64,000 bases of DNA from Eukaryota sp. TZLM1-RC (Eukaryota > Metamonada: BaSk clade). The notes under the pieces were generated by a model. The model saw nothing but the letters and a program-made list of their open reading frames with translations, was not told the DNA's origin and searched no databases. A program made the translations under genes and the position numbers. The DNA lies in the NCBI GenBank assembly GCA_040285825.1, contig JAUPSS010000009.1:558001-622000 (forward strand), in the 5' to 3' direction. This document shows positions 28,291 through 38,297 of this stretch, piece by piece (positions within the stretch are counted from its first letter, which is position 1; each line of letters starts with the position of its first letter).

Positions 28291-31047
28291 ATGGACTTCT
28301 TTGTTGGAGATCAGAGTGACTTTAAAGGTTCAATTCTTTGTTTATGCGAGTTTTGTGAACAGAAAGGACCTTCTGTCATTGAATGCTTCCCATCAGTCCC
28401 AGCATCACTTTCCTCACTACTAGATAGCTTTGCACTACGTGTACTCTCTGTTGATGTTTCAAATCGTAAAGAACTAAAATCTGCTGATGATGTTCTTGTC
28501 TCTGATTCTCATAGCGTTATTGACGTCCCTGATCTCAACGCCTACGCTTTTGTTTACAACTTTTGTCTGACTGATATCTCAGCAAGAGGGAGCACTCGTC
28601 CCCTCATCATCGCACTCATCACCAAGTCTTCCACCCTACTCATGCTCCACCACAGAGAGGTTCTTTCCCATCTCTCATCACTAGCAAACTCACTTCGTCT
28701 TTCCAGTAGCCTTACTCTTTTGTCAGACGTTCTATCGTCTAATCTATCCTTATTTTACAACATTTCTCTTCTACTCCAGTCCTCTACCAATTCCTCTGTG
28801 TCAAATGAGCCCGCGCCTACCTCTCCAAATGTGATGTCGGTTATAAAATCTGATGAATTTGTTTCTCTGAAAAGAACTATTAATTCTTTAACTAAAATGG
28901 CTAAATTAAGCTTGGATATTTATATTTTACTTTTAAATGATTTAAATGTTTTGTTTGATAAGTTCCCTTGCACTTTTCCCGACTCCCATGACGTGATGAT
29001 TGCAATGGAATTGATTGAGCGGCTTTGTGCACTTTCCGAGTCTCGAATACCAGTTGTTTCTGATTTAGAAGTCAATTCCTTTTTAGACTATTTTAAAGTT
29101 TCCGACCTCTCTATTTCAATCAACCAAGATTTAATTAAACCTTTCACAACTGAACAAATTATTAATAAACCCATTCAGATTGAATTCCGAAGAATTCCAG
29201 AGGTCACGCATCATGTGTATCCGTTCATATTTAATAAAAACAATTCTTCTTATTTACTAGGTCCATTTGATTCTCCACGTCTAGGAGAGCTGCTGCTACC
29301 CTTTGATCTCTCTCCATCCAAATGCCTGGATCAATCTCAACACTCGCCCAACCCTAACCCTAACCCTGGTCTTAATTATTTTTTGATTGGTAACGTGTTT
29401 CAAACCCCTTCACCGGTATCTTTCAATCATAACGTTTCTCGTTCCTTCAAGTTCTTTCCTCCACCTCCTCCTCCACGAATGGACAGCGAGGCCATCTCTC
29501 CGAGTACGCTTGACCTAGAAGATACCAACAGTAATTTACCAAGCGAATACGAATCTCCTTCAGAAGTTTATCATTCGTGTGGTAGTAATGATTCTCCTAA
29601 TGAGATTGGATTCAGCAACACAAAACGCCATTCATTTGCTTATTCCGATTCTTTTAGACCTTCCAGGGCCCCTTCAAGTTGTTCCAATGGCAGCATGGAT
29701 GCCTCACTGTTCCATTCTGCTTCTTTTTACCAAACACCACCTGATCCTAGCTCAAAAGCAGTGAATTTTGACCTAGTTGATCTTGAAAAAACACCCAAAA
29801 GTGGACCTGAAATTCCTAAACTTTTAAAGTTTTGTCCTGCTGATTTTCAGCGGCCAAGGTTACAACTATTGTGTTCAAATTGGCAAATTCTGCAGAAACT
29901 ACCGATAGATAAAACGTTTTCGCTACCCCAAGTAGCATTCAAATGTTCTGATATAGTCCATCCCTTACCATCGTTGGGAGATGCGGGAAAGAATTCAAGG
30001 CTCTATTTCAGCAAATTCAGCTTTTACAGCCATTTAGCTTATACTATTTTGATTGGCAGACCGCTTGTCTTGTTATCATCGAGGACATTTCTGGAGGCAG
30101 CGTTTCGCTTAGCAAACTCTCTATTAATTTTCTCCCAAGTCCCACCAAGTCACAGCATAAACTTTATCCCTTCTGTTTCTGAAGCAAGAAGATATCTTTC
30201 AAAACGGGAATTCAGTTGCATTACCATCGTACCACCTTCCGCTGTGGTTTTGCCCAAAGATAACAGAGTTTCAACCCGAGATCGCTCTTTTTCATTGACA
30301 GAACCATTAGATCATGACCGGGCAGTATTTATATCTGACTCTGCCTCAACTTTGTATGTTGACAAGCTGATGCTGGCTTCATCAGTAAAGGGAAAGGCTA
30401 CCAAGAATGGTAGTAAGCAATGGATAGCGGAACTTCCTGTCTATAGAGGTGTGGAGTATTTGAAAAAGGTTGGGAAATTTGACGAAAAACGACAAAATCA
30501 TTATTGTTTGGTTGATCTTTTTTCTTCCCTTTCGAGAGTCTACACCTCAGATCCCTCTTTCATCACAGCAGTACATGCTCACTTATCCATCTTCGCGACA
30601 AAAGCTTCTATTTTCTTAAACTTGTTTCGTTCGGCCTTGCTGGTTCCACCAGTACTGTCAACAAAGAAGCTAACATTTGGGGGTGACGAGAAGGGGTCAG
30701 AAAAGGGATCAATGTTGTCAAGCATATTTAGAAGAAGAAGCTCTGTTTCATATAACCACAAAACTGTCCCTAATCAGGTCAAAAAGGACAAGAATTTGAC
30801 AGAAAGTCGTCGCAATTCTCTTCCAGTAGAGACTGTATCATCTTCCTCTGATGACATGACACTTTTGCATTATTCACAAATTGTGGACGAGATCATTGAA
30901 ATGTTAAATGTCTCTAGGCATGGTAGTGATCGCAATATTCTGCTTCATTTTGCTTTGTCTTTATCAGCCCACGATTCTTGTCTTAAACTACACAAGTTTC
31001 TCCATTCAGAATGTGTTTCTTCAGTCTATGTCCCAAAGGGGAGCTGA
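28291..31047 (+). CDS. SMCR8/folliculin-like DENN protein
   Basis: The 918-residue protein starts at ATG 28291; the frame upstream lacks a better start. The N-terminal longin-DENN signature is GSILCLCEFCEQKGPSVIEC, then FALRVLSVDVS and YNFCLTDISARGSTRPLIIA. It compares best with SMCR8 (LRIMSVDYQ and ARGFVRPF blocks) and more loosely with folliculin/Lst7. Residues ~370-520 are proline/serine rich and probably disordered. The second half (GRPLVLLSSRTFLEAAFRLA) returns to a DENN-like fold. SMCR8 acts with C9orf72 as a GTPase-activating complex on membranes linked to autophagy and lysosomal signalling. The arginine finger cannot be assigned by eye. The disordered part includes a CCCTAA-type repeat at ~29350. 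Confidence 0.65.
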   Translation: MDFFVGDQSDFKGSILCLCEFCEQKGPSVIECFPSVPASLSSLLDSFALRVLSVDVSNRKELKSADDVLVSDSHSVIDVPDLNAYAFVYNFCLTDISARGSTRPLIIALITKSSTLLMLHHREVLSHLSSLANSLRLSSSLTLLSDVLSSNLSLFYNISLLLQSSTNSSVSNEPAPTSPNVMSVIKSDEFVSLKRTINSLTKMAKLSLDIYILLLNDLNVLFDKFPCTFPDSHDVMIAMELIERLCALSESRIPVVSDLEVNSFLDYFKVSDLSISINQDLIKPFTTEQIINKPIQIEFRRIPEVTHHVYPFIFNKNNSSYLLGPFDSPRLGELLLPFDLSPSKCLDQSQHSPNPNPNPGLNYFLIGNVFQTPSPVSFNHNVSRSFKFFPPPPPPRMDSEAISPSTLDLEDTNSNLPSEYESPSEVYHSCGSNDSPNEIGFSNTKRHSFAYSDSFRPSRAPSSCSNGSMDASLFHSASFYQTPPDPSSKAVNFDLVDLEKTPKSGPEIPKLLKFCPADFQRPRLQLLCSNWQILQKLPIDKTFSLPQVAFKCSDIVHPLPSLGDAGKNSRLYFSKFSFYSHLAYTILIGRPLVLLSSRTFLEAAFRLANSLLIFSQVPPSHSINFIPSVSEARRYLSKREFSCITIVPPSAVVLPKDNRVSTRDRSFSLTEPLDHDRAVFISDSASTLYVDKLMLASSVKGKATKNGSKQWIAELPVYRGVEYLKKVGKFDEKRQNHYCLVDLFSSLSRVYTSDPSFITAVHAHLSIFATKASIFLNLFRSALLVPPVLSTKKLTFGGDEKGSEKGSMLSSIFRRRSSVSYNHKTVPNQVKKDKNLTESRRNSLPVETVSSSSDDMTLLHYSQIVDEIIEMLNVSRHGSDRNILLHFALSLSAHDSCLKLHKFLHSECVSSVYVPKGS
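29350..29370 (+). repeat. Telomere-like CCCTAA repeat inside coding sequence
   Basis: Three units of (a)accct occur in tandem and are translated as NPNPNPG inside the proline-rich linker. The repeat keeps the frame. The simplest reading is codon slippage in a disordered region. A telomere-derived insertion is possible if this organism's telomere repeat is TTAGGG. Confidence 0.6.
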
Positions 31048-31368
31048 AAGGATTTGAATTTAGCTTTATATTCTAAAACTCATTGTTATATGTATTTATT
31101 TATTTTATGGTTTTAAACCTAGTTTTGTTTTTGTACATTTTGTTATTTATAAATTGTTTATACAATTACCATTACTTCCTCTTGTCCGTTTTTGCTTTTC
31201 TCGTTTAGCTTGTGATGTTTTCAATCTTGTTTTAACAACACAGAGTAGTTAATTTTGCAGCATTTTGTGCTGAGATCATTCACTACAATGAAATTCAATT
31301 TTTGATAATGAAAAATTTAGTGGATTACACATCCTTGTGAACAGAAACACGCTATTTATCACCAGCTA
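31048..31368. other. Convergent 3' intergenic region
   Basis: This is the AT-rich spacer between two convergent genes. It contains T-rich strings downstream of the SMCR8-like stop and no other feature. Confidence 0.4.
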
Positions 31369-32655
31369 CTAATACCTTGGTCGATACAGATGGCTTCTCC
31401 CGTCGAAAACATGTAAATAAGAAGCTGGTATCTTAGATAGACAAACCCAGCCTTTCTTTAAGCGTCTTTCAAGTCTATATAGCTGACTGGGATTTTTTTC
31501 TAAATTATAGTAAAACACAAATTCTTGGTTTATTACATGGGAAATGACTGTTGAGAGGTCTGTGTTCCAAGAAGCATCAGGTTCATTAAATGACAAATAT
31601 TTAGTTCGGCACAGTTGGAGATTGGAAACATCTGCTTCTACAAAAGGAGGAGACGCCCCTTCACTTTTTCGAGAAGCTCCAGGGGCAGTAAAATCGACCT
31701 CCATGTCATAGTTTCCAACCTTGAATTTGAGCCGTTGACACAGAGCGTTGACTCTCTTCAAACTGACATTCTTGTACTTGAACTTGGATTTTCGAATACT
31801 CTTTAGAAACTGAGCAATCGTCGCTTTAACATCAGTCGTTGGAGATGTACAATCAATATCATTGGCAGTTTGGTTCCCGATTACCCAGTCTCGGACATAG
31901 CCACCATATATTTTGCAATCACATTCCCACAGCAAGATATGGCATAAATACTCTTGAAGACTTTCCCTACAAAGACTTTCCAGTAGTGGTCTTTCGCCGG
32001 ACAACAATTTTCTTAATCTAGGATTTTGTTTTGTCAGTGCACATTCATGTAAGTTGATTTGAACTTCATATTCCTTCATTTTTCTCTTTGACAGACCCTG
32101 TAAACGTGAAGACAGCTCATTGGTTTGACAATGATTTATCGAATCTATAGGTTGTAATGCTCTTGAACGCTTCAATAATAGGCTTGGTGCCTTGTTTCGA
32201 ATAGTATATAACTTTCGTTTTGTAGGTTCAATATTGTAATGTGCACCGAAAGAGCTACGTTTGGAGAAAGTTGGCATATGATTAGCATTGACAATATTAG
32301 TAGTGACACCATCTGCTGCTACAGTTGAGTAATACAATTCATTAATGTAGGGCTGCTTATTGACGAAGAAGTAAAGATAAACCTTTCCTTCTGGAAGATG
32401 AGTTTTGGATACAAACAATTTGAACTGGTCACTCCATTCAAATTTGGATGTGTTCTTAAAATCTATCGGATGTTTGGCATTATTTTGAGACACATGGACG
32501 AGGATTTGAATGTCATGTGGGAAGATATCGTCAACAAATAAATAGTATTGTGGATTGTAGTGATGAAAGTGAGAGCTATTGCCCCTTTTTGTAGGGAGGT
32601 CTACAAAAGTCGATGATGAGGCTTCGGTAGAGACGTATCTGGTGAAGGAATTCAT
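31369..32655 (-). CDS. CBM48/E-set-like plus poly(A)-polymerase-head nucleotidyltransferase fusion
   Basis: The 428-residue protein starts at a true ATG (32655). Residues ~38-118 resemble the carbohydrate-binding/AMPK-beta type E-set fold (YYLFVDDIF, PEGKVYLYFFVNKQPYINE). Residues ~248-325 contain the head of class II poly(A)/CCA polymerases: KIYGGYVRDWVIGNQTANDI with GG at 251-252, the Asp pair at 266 and 268 (DIDCTS), and a third Asp at ~321 in MEVDFTAP. The metal-binding triad looks intact. The usual tRNA-binding C-terminus is short or absent, so a general CCA-adding enzyme is unlikely. Substrate unknown; a role in modifying RNA or a small molecule is possible. The domain pairing is unusual. 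Confidence 0.55.
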   Translation of the reverse strand: MNSFTRYVSTEASSSTFVDLPTKRGNSSHFHHYNPQYYLFVDDIFPHDIQILVHVSQNNAKHPIDFKNTSKFEWSDQFKLFVSKTHLPEGKVYLYFFVNKQPYINELYYSTVAADGVTTNIVNANHMPTFSKRSSFGAHYNIEPTKRKLYTIRNKAPSLLLKRSRALQPIDSINHCQTNELSSRLQGLSKRKMKEYEVQINLHECALTKQNPRLRKLLSGERPLLESLCRESLQEYLCHILLWECDCKIYGGYVRDWVIGNQTANDIDCTSPTTDVKATIAQFLKSIRKSKFKYKNVSLKRVNALCQRLKFKVGNYDMEVDFTAPGASRKSEGASPPFVEADVSNLQLCRTKYLSFNEPDASWNTDLSTVISHVINQEFVFYYNLEKNPSQLYRLERRLKKGWVCLSKIPASYLHVFDGRSHLYRPRY

Positions 32656-33638
32656 TACGAAGGCAAATGATCTGGAATATCTTGAAAACCGATCAAATTT
32701 TCAAATTTTCAAATTTTCTGGAATCTTGTACTGGAAGCTCCACCTTCTAAACTCAACAAGACTGCTCTTTCCAGTCATAGGGTACCTCCAGCGTGTTTTT
32801 TCTTAATACTTTTTAATTGATCAACATCAGTACCCTCACTATTTTTCCGCCCTTCACTATTGGACAAGAGCACTCGGAATGTTGGATTGCTTGAGAACAG
32901 TGCCAAAGGATTTACACCTCCGGTCCTGGTAAAAGCAATATGAAATCATTTGTCTTTCCACGTAAGAAATCTTTTTTTCACAATTACACCGTCTTTTACC
33001 ATTAGGTGTAGCAAGCTTGCTGGTGAGTTAGTCCAATTCAAGAACTCATGATATCCACATGGGTTTCCCTTCCCAAAAAGGACCTTGAGTGAATTGTAGT
33101 ATTATGAATTGAAAAAATTATACACATTATCTTTTCTTTTTCAAGCATTATGGCTACAAAAAATGGTTTTAGACTCAAACAACAGAAGCTCTTGGATATT
33201 ATTGGTCAAGAAATCTGATATCACTTCACAGGAGGAAAAGGGTGATTTTGAACTTCAAAGTCAGCCAACCCAAAACTTGCTTGGTCATTGTGATAATTGT
33301 CGTATTTTTCCCCAGTTTTCATGTTAGAAAGGCTATTACCAATCCACAGTGCAATAAAAACCAAAAGGTGCCCTACTTTCACATTCACTAATCACAAAAA
33401 AATAAAGTTGCTTAATGTTCCAAAACAAAGAGGTCTTTGACTTCTGTATAGCCTTCCTTTGTAGATGAAATTGTGAAGCAATAACCAATTACATATGGCG
33501 ACATAGGTATTGCTCAATGTTGTATCAGTTCATAAATATCAAGAGAGTGATTTGCGAAGTGTGGCCAGACGCCTATTTATTGAGAATTAATTTGATACAA
33601 CTGACAAAAATCAAGAAAATCCAAAAATCTATCCTGCG
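32656..33638. other. Divergent intergenic region, no gene
   Basis: This is a kilobase between divergent genes. Short frames (32579-32806 overlaps the previous gene; 33109-33327) are unsupported. No repeat or RNA gene is recognised. Confidence 0.4.
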
Positions 33639-34511
33639 ATGAGTTCTCCATCGCCCAGCCACCCTCCATCACATCCCTCTTGTATCACACCCCAACAACC
33701 AGTCGCAAATCTCTCCAAAAAACAATTGAAGCGGATACACAAGGAACAGCTTCGACAACAACGTAAACAAGCCCAAAAAGAGGCCAAAAAAGCACTAAAA
33801 GTTCAAGCAAAAGAGGAGAAACTCAAAAAGCTCGATTCCATGACGGAGGAAGAACGCAAAATTGCTTTTGAAACTGCTAAACAAAATAGAATAGATAACC
33901 AGATCAATAAAGAGCGAAAAAAACAGCGTCTCTTACAATGCTTGAACGACAATAGTTCACTTGATATTGTGTTGGATTGTAACTATCATCAAGTGATGTC
34001 TGAAAAAGAAGTCAAGTTGACTCTAAATCAAATAGCTTACATATATGGAGAAAACGGACAGTCTTCACACCCTTGTAGATTAACTTTATGTTCCTTTTCC
34101 CCACGCCTTCGTGAAGCTATATCCTTACTTCATCCTCATTTCAGTAAATGGATTATTAATGTCAACGACCAACAATTCTATTCTAGCACTGTCACTGGAA
34201 TCAAATCCCCAATTTATCTCTCTGCGGATGCGGAAGATGTCTTGGAGGATGTTACGAAGGACAATTGTTATATAGTTGGTGCAATTGTTGATAGAAATCG
34301 TTTAAAAGGGCAAGCTTTTGAGGCAGCCTCTCATTGTGGAGTTCTTTCTAGAAGACTTCCTATTCAAGAACACGTACAGCTTTCGTCCTCAGCAGTATTA
34401 ACTTCATTTCATGTAGTGTGTCTGCTGAGAGAACGATTCAACGGGGCTTCATGGAGACAAGCTTTAGAAAAAGTATTGCCTCCTAGAAAGGTCGAACAAT
34501 GGTTAGATTGA
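33639..34511 (+). CDS. TRM10: Trm10-family tRNA guanine-9 methyltransferase
   Basis: The 290-residue protein starts at ATG 33639. A lysine-rich helical N-terminus (KKQLKRIHKEQLRQQRKQ) precedes the SPOUT methyltransferase domain. Family blocks are DIVLDCNYHQVMSEKEVKLT, YLSADAEDVLEDV, CYIVGAIVDRNRLKGQAFEA and RRLPIQEHVQL. The aspartate in VDRN sits where the conserved catalytic-site Asp of Trm10 lies. The enzyme makes m1G at position 9 of tRNA using S-adenosylmethionine. Length and domain order match cytosolic Trm10/TRMT10A rather than the mitochondrial RNase P form. It is intronless. Confidence 0.9.
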   Translation: MSSPSPSHPPSHPSCITPQQPVANLSKKQLKRIHKEQLRQQRKQAQKEAKKALKVQAKEEKLKKLDSMTEEERKIAFETAKQNRIDNQINKERKKQRLLQCLNDNSSLDIVLDCNYHQVMSEKEVKLTLNQIAYIYGENGQSSHPCRLTLCSFSPRLREAISLLHPHFSKWIINVNDQQFYSSTVTGIKSPIYLSADAEDVLEDVTKDNCYIVGAIVDRNRLKGQAFEAASHCGVLSRRLPIQEHVQLSSSAVLTSFHVVCLLRERFNGASWRQALEKVLPPRKVEQWLD

Positions 34512-34633
34512 TCTTTTCTCTTTTCTTTGCTATTGAGATGTTTTCAAAACAGTTTCTTCCACTTTTGTTGAACACCATCAAAAACACTAAAAGAAGATAA
34601 AAAAGAAATTTAGTCTCCATTTCTACTTTCAAT

Positions 34634-35419
34634 TCAACCAACTACATCTACAATCACTACATACATCAAAAAGTATGCAATCACTTGTAGGATATGCGAT
34701 AACTCTTGATAACCTATGTGAGGTAAAAAGAGGTTTGGTTTACGAAGTCCAAAGACAATCCCTCCAATACTGTATAGTAATCCGCTTGCAGCAACAATTA
34801 AAAATTGATACTTGTTGAGATTTAAGAATGGGAAAAAAATCACCAACAAGTGTCCATAAATGATGTAAATCAAAGCTAGAACAAGTTTTTTGGGCTGCCT
34901 TGCAGTACACCGAAAGACAACGCCAATGACAGCAATAATAAAGACTAGGATGCTGCCTGTCTTTAGGTAAGAACTTTCAGTATTACTTGCAAATGATAAT
35001 GGTTGAAAAGTAAAGCAAATCTGTGATCAGCTTCTTTCAAACCATACCAAAAGAAATATGTTAGAGTGATCTACTCGTTTCAGTAATTGATAAGCTCGAG
35101 GAGTCCAATATCTTAAATGTAGCAGAGAACTGCTTGTGAACAATAAGATGGATGCCAAAACAAAACCATGTAATGAACGTTTTAGGCTAGTGGTGAAATG
35201 AGTTGTATTCTTGAGCAACTGTATGTTATAGTAGACCACTGCTATGAGAGCAACAGGGTGAATTCTCCCACGTAATGTTGGAACTCCTTCAATGGGTGGT
35301 AAGTAATGTTTGATTTGTGATATAGGGGTCGACAATGCTAAAACAACTTTAGATATTCCGTTATCCGGTGTTGGATTTACATTGGCGACAGCTTTAGCAG
35401 ACTGATGTGCAACTTCCAT
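34634..35419 (-). CDS. PAQR/hemolysin III-family membrane protein, one predicted intron
   Basis: Two frames join into one 242-residue protein if a 57-bp intron (34986-35042; gtttga...ttgcaag) is removed, giving exons 35419-35043 and 34985-34634 in phase. A slightly longer intron ending at gaaag is also in phase. The first exon has LRGRIHPVALIAVVYYN, FTSSSLLHLRYW and VDHSNIFLLV, the S-(3)H and DHS metal-site motifs of the PAQR/HlyIII family. The second has SGLLYSIGGIVFGLRKPN and GYQELSHILQVIAYFLMY with the final histidine. Hydrophobic segments fit seven helices. Members act as zinc-dependent ceramidase-like receptors or as poorly understood bacterial HlyIII proteins. The exact function here is unknown. 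Confidence 0.75.
34986..35042 (-). other. Predicted spliceosomal intron in PAQR-like gene
   Basis: The 57-bp intron runs gtttga to gcaag with a pyrimidine-rich stretch before the acceptor. Its removal restores a single frame between two parts of one protein family domain. It is one of the best-supported introns in the window. Confidence 0.6.
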
Positions 35420-35836
35420 ATCTATCTAATATCAAAACTAGAATATCTAAAACTGCTGGTGTTTGAAGATATCCGAAATGACCAACTATTGTACAAAAAT
35501 GAAACATGTGATAACTTCCATAATTAGATGTGTAGTTTCATAGATGTAAACTGATGGAACCTTTAAATAAGTACATATAGAAGCCGAGACACTACGAGGT
35601 ACATAATGATAAATATTCATTGAACTAAAGATGTTGTTAATGGAAAGACACAATAAGTAGCTAACCCAAGATCAGAAAACCAAGTACTAATAAGACAGTA
35701 TACAGAAGACCTTAGACATGAGATACTGTCTTGTATGAGTATAAATGCCTTTGGAATGGCACTGTGAGCACCGATGATCCAAGGACATTTCTCAAGGAAA
35801 TGTTAATTCATTTCATTTCAAAACTGCAATTACCAA
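35420..35836. other. Divergent promoter region
   Basis: This 417-bp spacer separates the divergent PAQR-like gene and a small basic protein gene. I see no motif that I can name. Confidence 0.4.
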
Positions 35837-36145
35837 ATGCCAGCTCCTCATATTGTTAGGGAACGTTTGAAGAAACGTCAGCAAAAACAAACTTTTCGGC
35901 GAATGAAACTACTCAAAACTGCGGCAAAGCTTAAGAAATCGTTACCAAGTGCTCCAATCCGGTTAGAAGAGAGCGATCAGCCTCAACAAGACAATCCACC
36001 AGCTATTTCTGAACATGAACAATCACCAGTTGAATCACAACCTCCCAAGGAAATCAAAAAGAAACGCAAAGTCAAGATTGATAAGAAGGGACGTCCAACA
36101 CTATCTTCCCAGATTAATCTCATTTTAGATAAACTGGATAAGTAG
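35837..36145 (+). CDS. Small basic protein, unknown
   Basis: The 102-residue protein has a proper ATG. The N-terminal 35 residues are strongly basic and helical (VRERLKKRQQKQTFRRMKLL). A glutamine/proline/acidic linker follows, then a second basic patch (KKKRKVKIDKKGRPTLSSQI) and a short amphipathic end. The KKKRKVK patch would serve as a nuclear signal. Composition suggests a nucleolar or ribosome-biogenesis factor, but I recognise no family. Confidence 0.5.
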   Translation: MPAPHIVRERLKKRQQKQTFRRMKLLKTAAKLKKSLPSAPIRLEESDQPQQDNPPAISEHEQSPVESQPPKEIKKKRKVKIDKKGRPTLSSQINLILDKLDK

Positions 36146-36745
36146 TATGTTTCGTCGTTGAATTCATCTAGTTTTTGATCTAGTTTTTGCTAGATTTGCG
36201 ATACTTCTTTCTTAGTCATTATGGTTTCGCAAGAATTAGTTTTTTGTAAGTATATAGTTTTTTATTTTAGCATTACAACAAGGACATTATATGTGGTTTT
36301 TCTCTGCAAATTTATTTTCTTGCTTATGGTGGTCCATTACCTAAGTTCAACAGTACACATCATTTTTACAAAATATGCGCAATCTAGAAAACAAGACAAA
36401 TTGTAGAAAAGCAACTTATGAAAAGCACTATATAATTAAGCCATGCTGAAGCAAAAAGCTCCTGGCACCTATAAAAAACAAAACCTTTAGAAAATATTTT
36501 TGAGAGAATAACCAAAAATTATACACCATAAAAAGTTCTTTGAACGATTTTAAACGTGCAAGAAGTATAGATGTCTATGGAATCGTAATGTCAATGCTGT
36601 TCTTTATATGATTCATCTTGTAGATCAGCATCTACAAAAAATGAAGTACCTCAAGTTTTGAAAAGATCAACTGGATTCTTTTCATCTTCATATTCCAGTT
36701 ATCTCAACGGGAAACTACTATTTGACATTTTTGTGTTGCTAGCTG
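36146..36745. other. Intergenic region
   Basis: The 600-bp AT-rich gap holds no frame with recognisable content and no repeat. Confidence 0.4.
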
Positions 36746-37291
36746 ATGTCCTTCTCATCACTCCCAGAACTTCAGCACTTCGTTGAAGATATATCATTTC
36801 GATCTTCTGCTCTAATTGCGGAGTACGTTGATTATCTCTCAAAATACACAAAGCAGCAGAAAATACAGAAAAGCCAGTCTGCACGTACACAACGTGCTAA
36901 ACAATCCAAATCTAAGTCCTCTTCTTACCTCTCATCTTACATGTCGCGTTCCCAAAATCCAACATCAATTTCTTGCTCCACACAACCTATCCAATCCCCT
37001 ACCCCCAAAACCACACCTACTATTCCTGCTTCTCAAACTTATCCTCGCCGTAAACAGTTTCGACCCATTCCTAAGGATGTCACTGATGTTTCTCTCCTCA
37101 CCACTAGTGAACTTGACTCTCTCATTCATGCCAATAAGGAGGAAGTATTTAGACTCACTCAATGTATCTCTCCAATACTCAAGACTGAACTTCGTACTTC
37201 ACAACGAATGCTGAGACAATCTATTGGTGAGGAGGTTGGTCAAGTTAAGGTTTTAAGATCTGATGTTCCAAGACGACAACGTATGGTTTGA
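36746..37291 (+). CDS. Hypothetical 181-residue protein
   Basis: The frame starts at ATG 36746. A short helical N-terminus (LPELQHFVEDISFRSSALIA) is followed by a serine/threonine/proline-rich basic middle. The C-terminal helical part (TTSELDSLIHANKEEVFRLT, KTELRTSQRMLRQS) resembles a coiled-coil. No enzyme motif, signal peptide or membrane segment is visible. Use of a real ATG, good codon texture and convergence with the next gene support a real gene. Function unknown. Confidence 0.55.
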   Translation: MSFSSLPELQHFVEDISFRSSALIAEYVDYLSKYTKQQKIQKSQSARTQRAKQSKSKSSSYLSSYMSRSQNPTSISCSTQPIQSPTPKTTPTIPASQTYPRRKQFRPIPKDVTDVSLLTTSELDSLIHANKEEVFRLTQCISPILKTELRTSQRMLRQSIGEEVGQVKVLRSDVPRRQRMV

Positions 37292-37457
37292 AAGCTTTTT
37301 TGATTCTTTTTCTTTGTAATTCACCTTGTTTTTTGAGATTGAAATTTCCATAACTTCAATCTTTGCATCCATTAATTTATTTATCGTTTCATTTACAGTT
37401 TTATTATAATTACTGCTGCTGCTTCAATTTTTTGTATAATATTGATAAAATGTACAT

Positions 37458-38260
37458 TTAATCTTCTATTTTTTTGAACAATTCTATAAATTTGGTATTA
37501 AAAATTCTATCCCACTCCATTGGTTCTTCACTTTGAGAATGTTTCAACAACAACGTCCTAAACCTACTCACATCAACATTTCTATCTGGCTTAATCATGC
37601 ACTTTGAGTCTGCATCATAAGCGCCATCTATGCTTTCCTGGACACACTGACGAACCTTTAGGACAAACGGTATGTCTTCAAGTGGTGTCGTGTCCTTTTC
37701 AGATAGATAAGTCTGGTATTCTGACCATACTCGGGAATTAACAGCGCTCTGAGAAGTAATGTTGGTTAATTCAAAGAGACAATGTATAAATGAAACAATT
37801 TGTTTAACATGTGGTTCAGATGAGGTGTGTTCATGTGTAAACATTGAACGTGGCAGTACTTCATGTGATTGGGGTATTAATGGATGATAAAGTCTGGTGG
37901 TAAATACTAAACGAGGATACACTGAAACACCTTCATAGTGCTTAGGAAATTCTATCAGAAACCGGAATATACCTTGTGAATATAGACCTGATCGAACAAA
38001 CACTATTCCATCCCATATTGAGGCATCAGTTTTTCTTGGTGTTATGTAGACTCCACGGAAAGAAGCGGGATTTCTATTGGCCTCTTGTACAAGGATAGAA
38101 TACTGATTGTAGATAGCCTGCATTGGACGAAAAAGTTGCAAGAAAGCGTCTGTGATTTTGATTTGAAATGCATCAAACTTGTTCCAAGAACTTTCATCCT
38201 TGGTGACATCGTCCACAGACGTTCTAGAATCCTCGAATAATTGGCCACCAATCTCAGTGA
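37458..38260 (-). CDS. AKTIP/FTS-like ubiquitin E2 variant
   Basis: The UBC-like fold is recognisable from YNQYSILVQEA through FRGVYITPRKTDASIWDGIV, GIFRFLIEFPKHYEG, PRLVFTTRLYHPLI and the terminal helices. FTS/AKTIP shows the same GVYVIPS, WFGVIFIR, GVFKFTVYIP and FHPLVD pattern. The catalytic cysteine region of active E2s is replaced (YHPLIPQSHEVLPRSMF has no Cys), so this is a non-catalytic variant. In animals and fungi FTS joins Hook proteins to dynein for vesicle transport. The frame remains open upstream of the first listed codon to a TAG near 38262 but has no suitable ATG. A 5' exon or unusual start is therefore likely, and the left end is uncertain. Confidence 0.7.
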
Positions 38261-38297
38261 ACCCATTTTTCCTCTAGAACACTACGTAGCTTGGAAG

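Noticed and set aside
29340-29372. Chromosome end or subtelomere inferred from CCCTAA repeats
   Set aside because: Only three units, translated in frame within a conserved gene. It is not evidence of a telomere.
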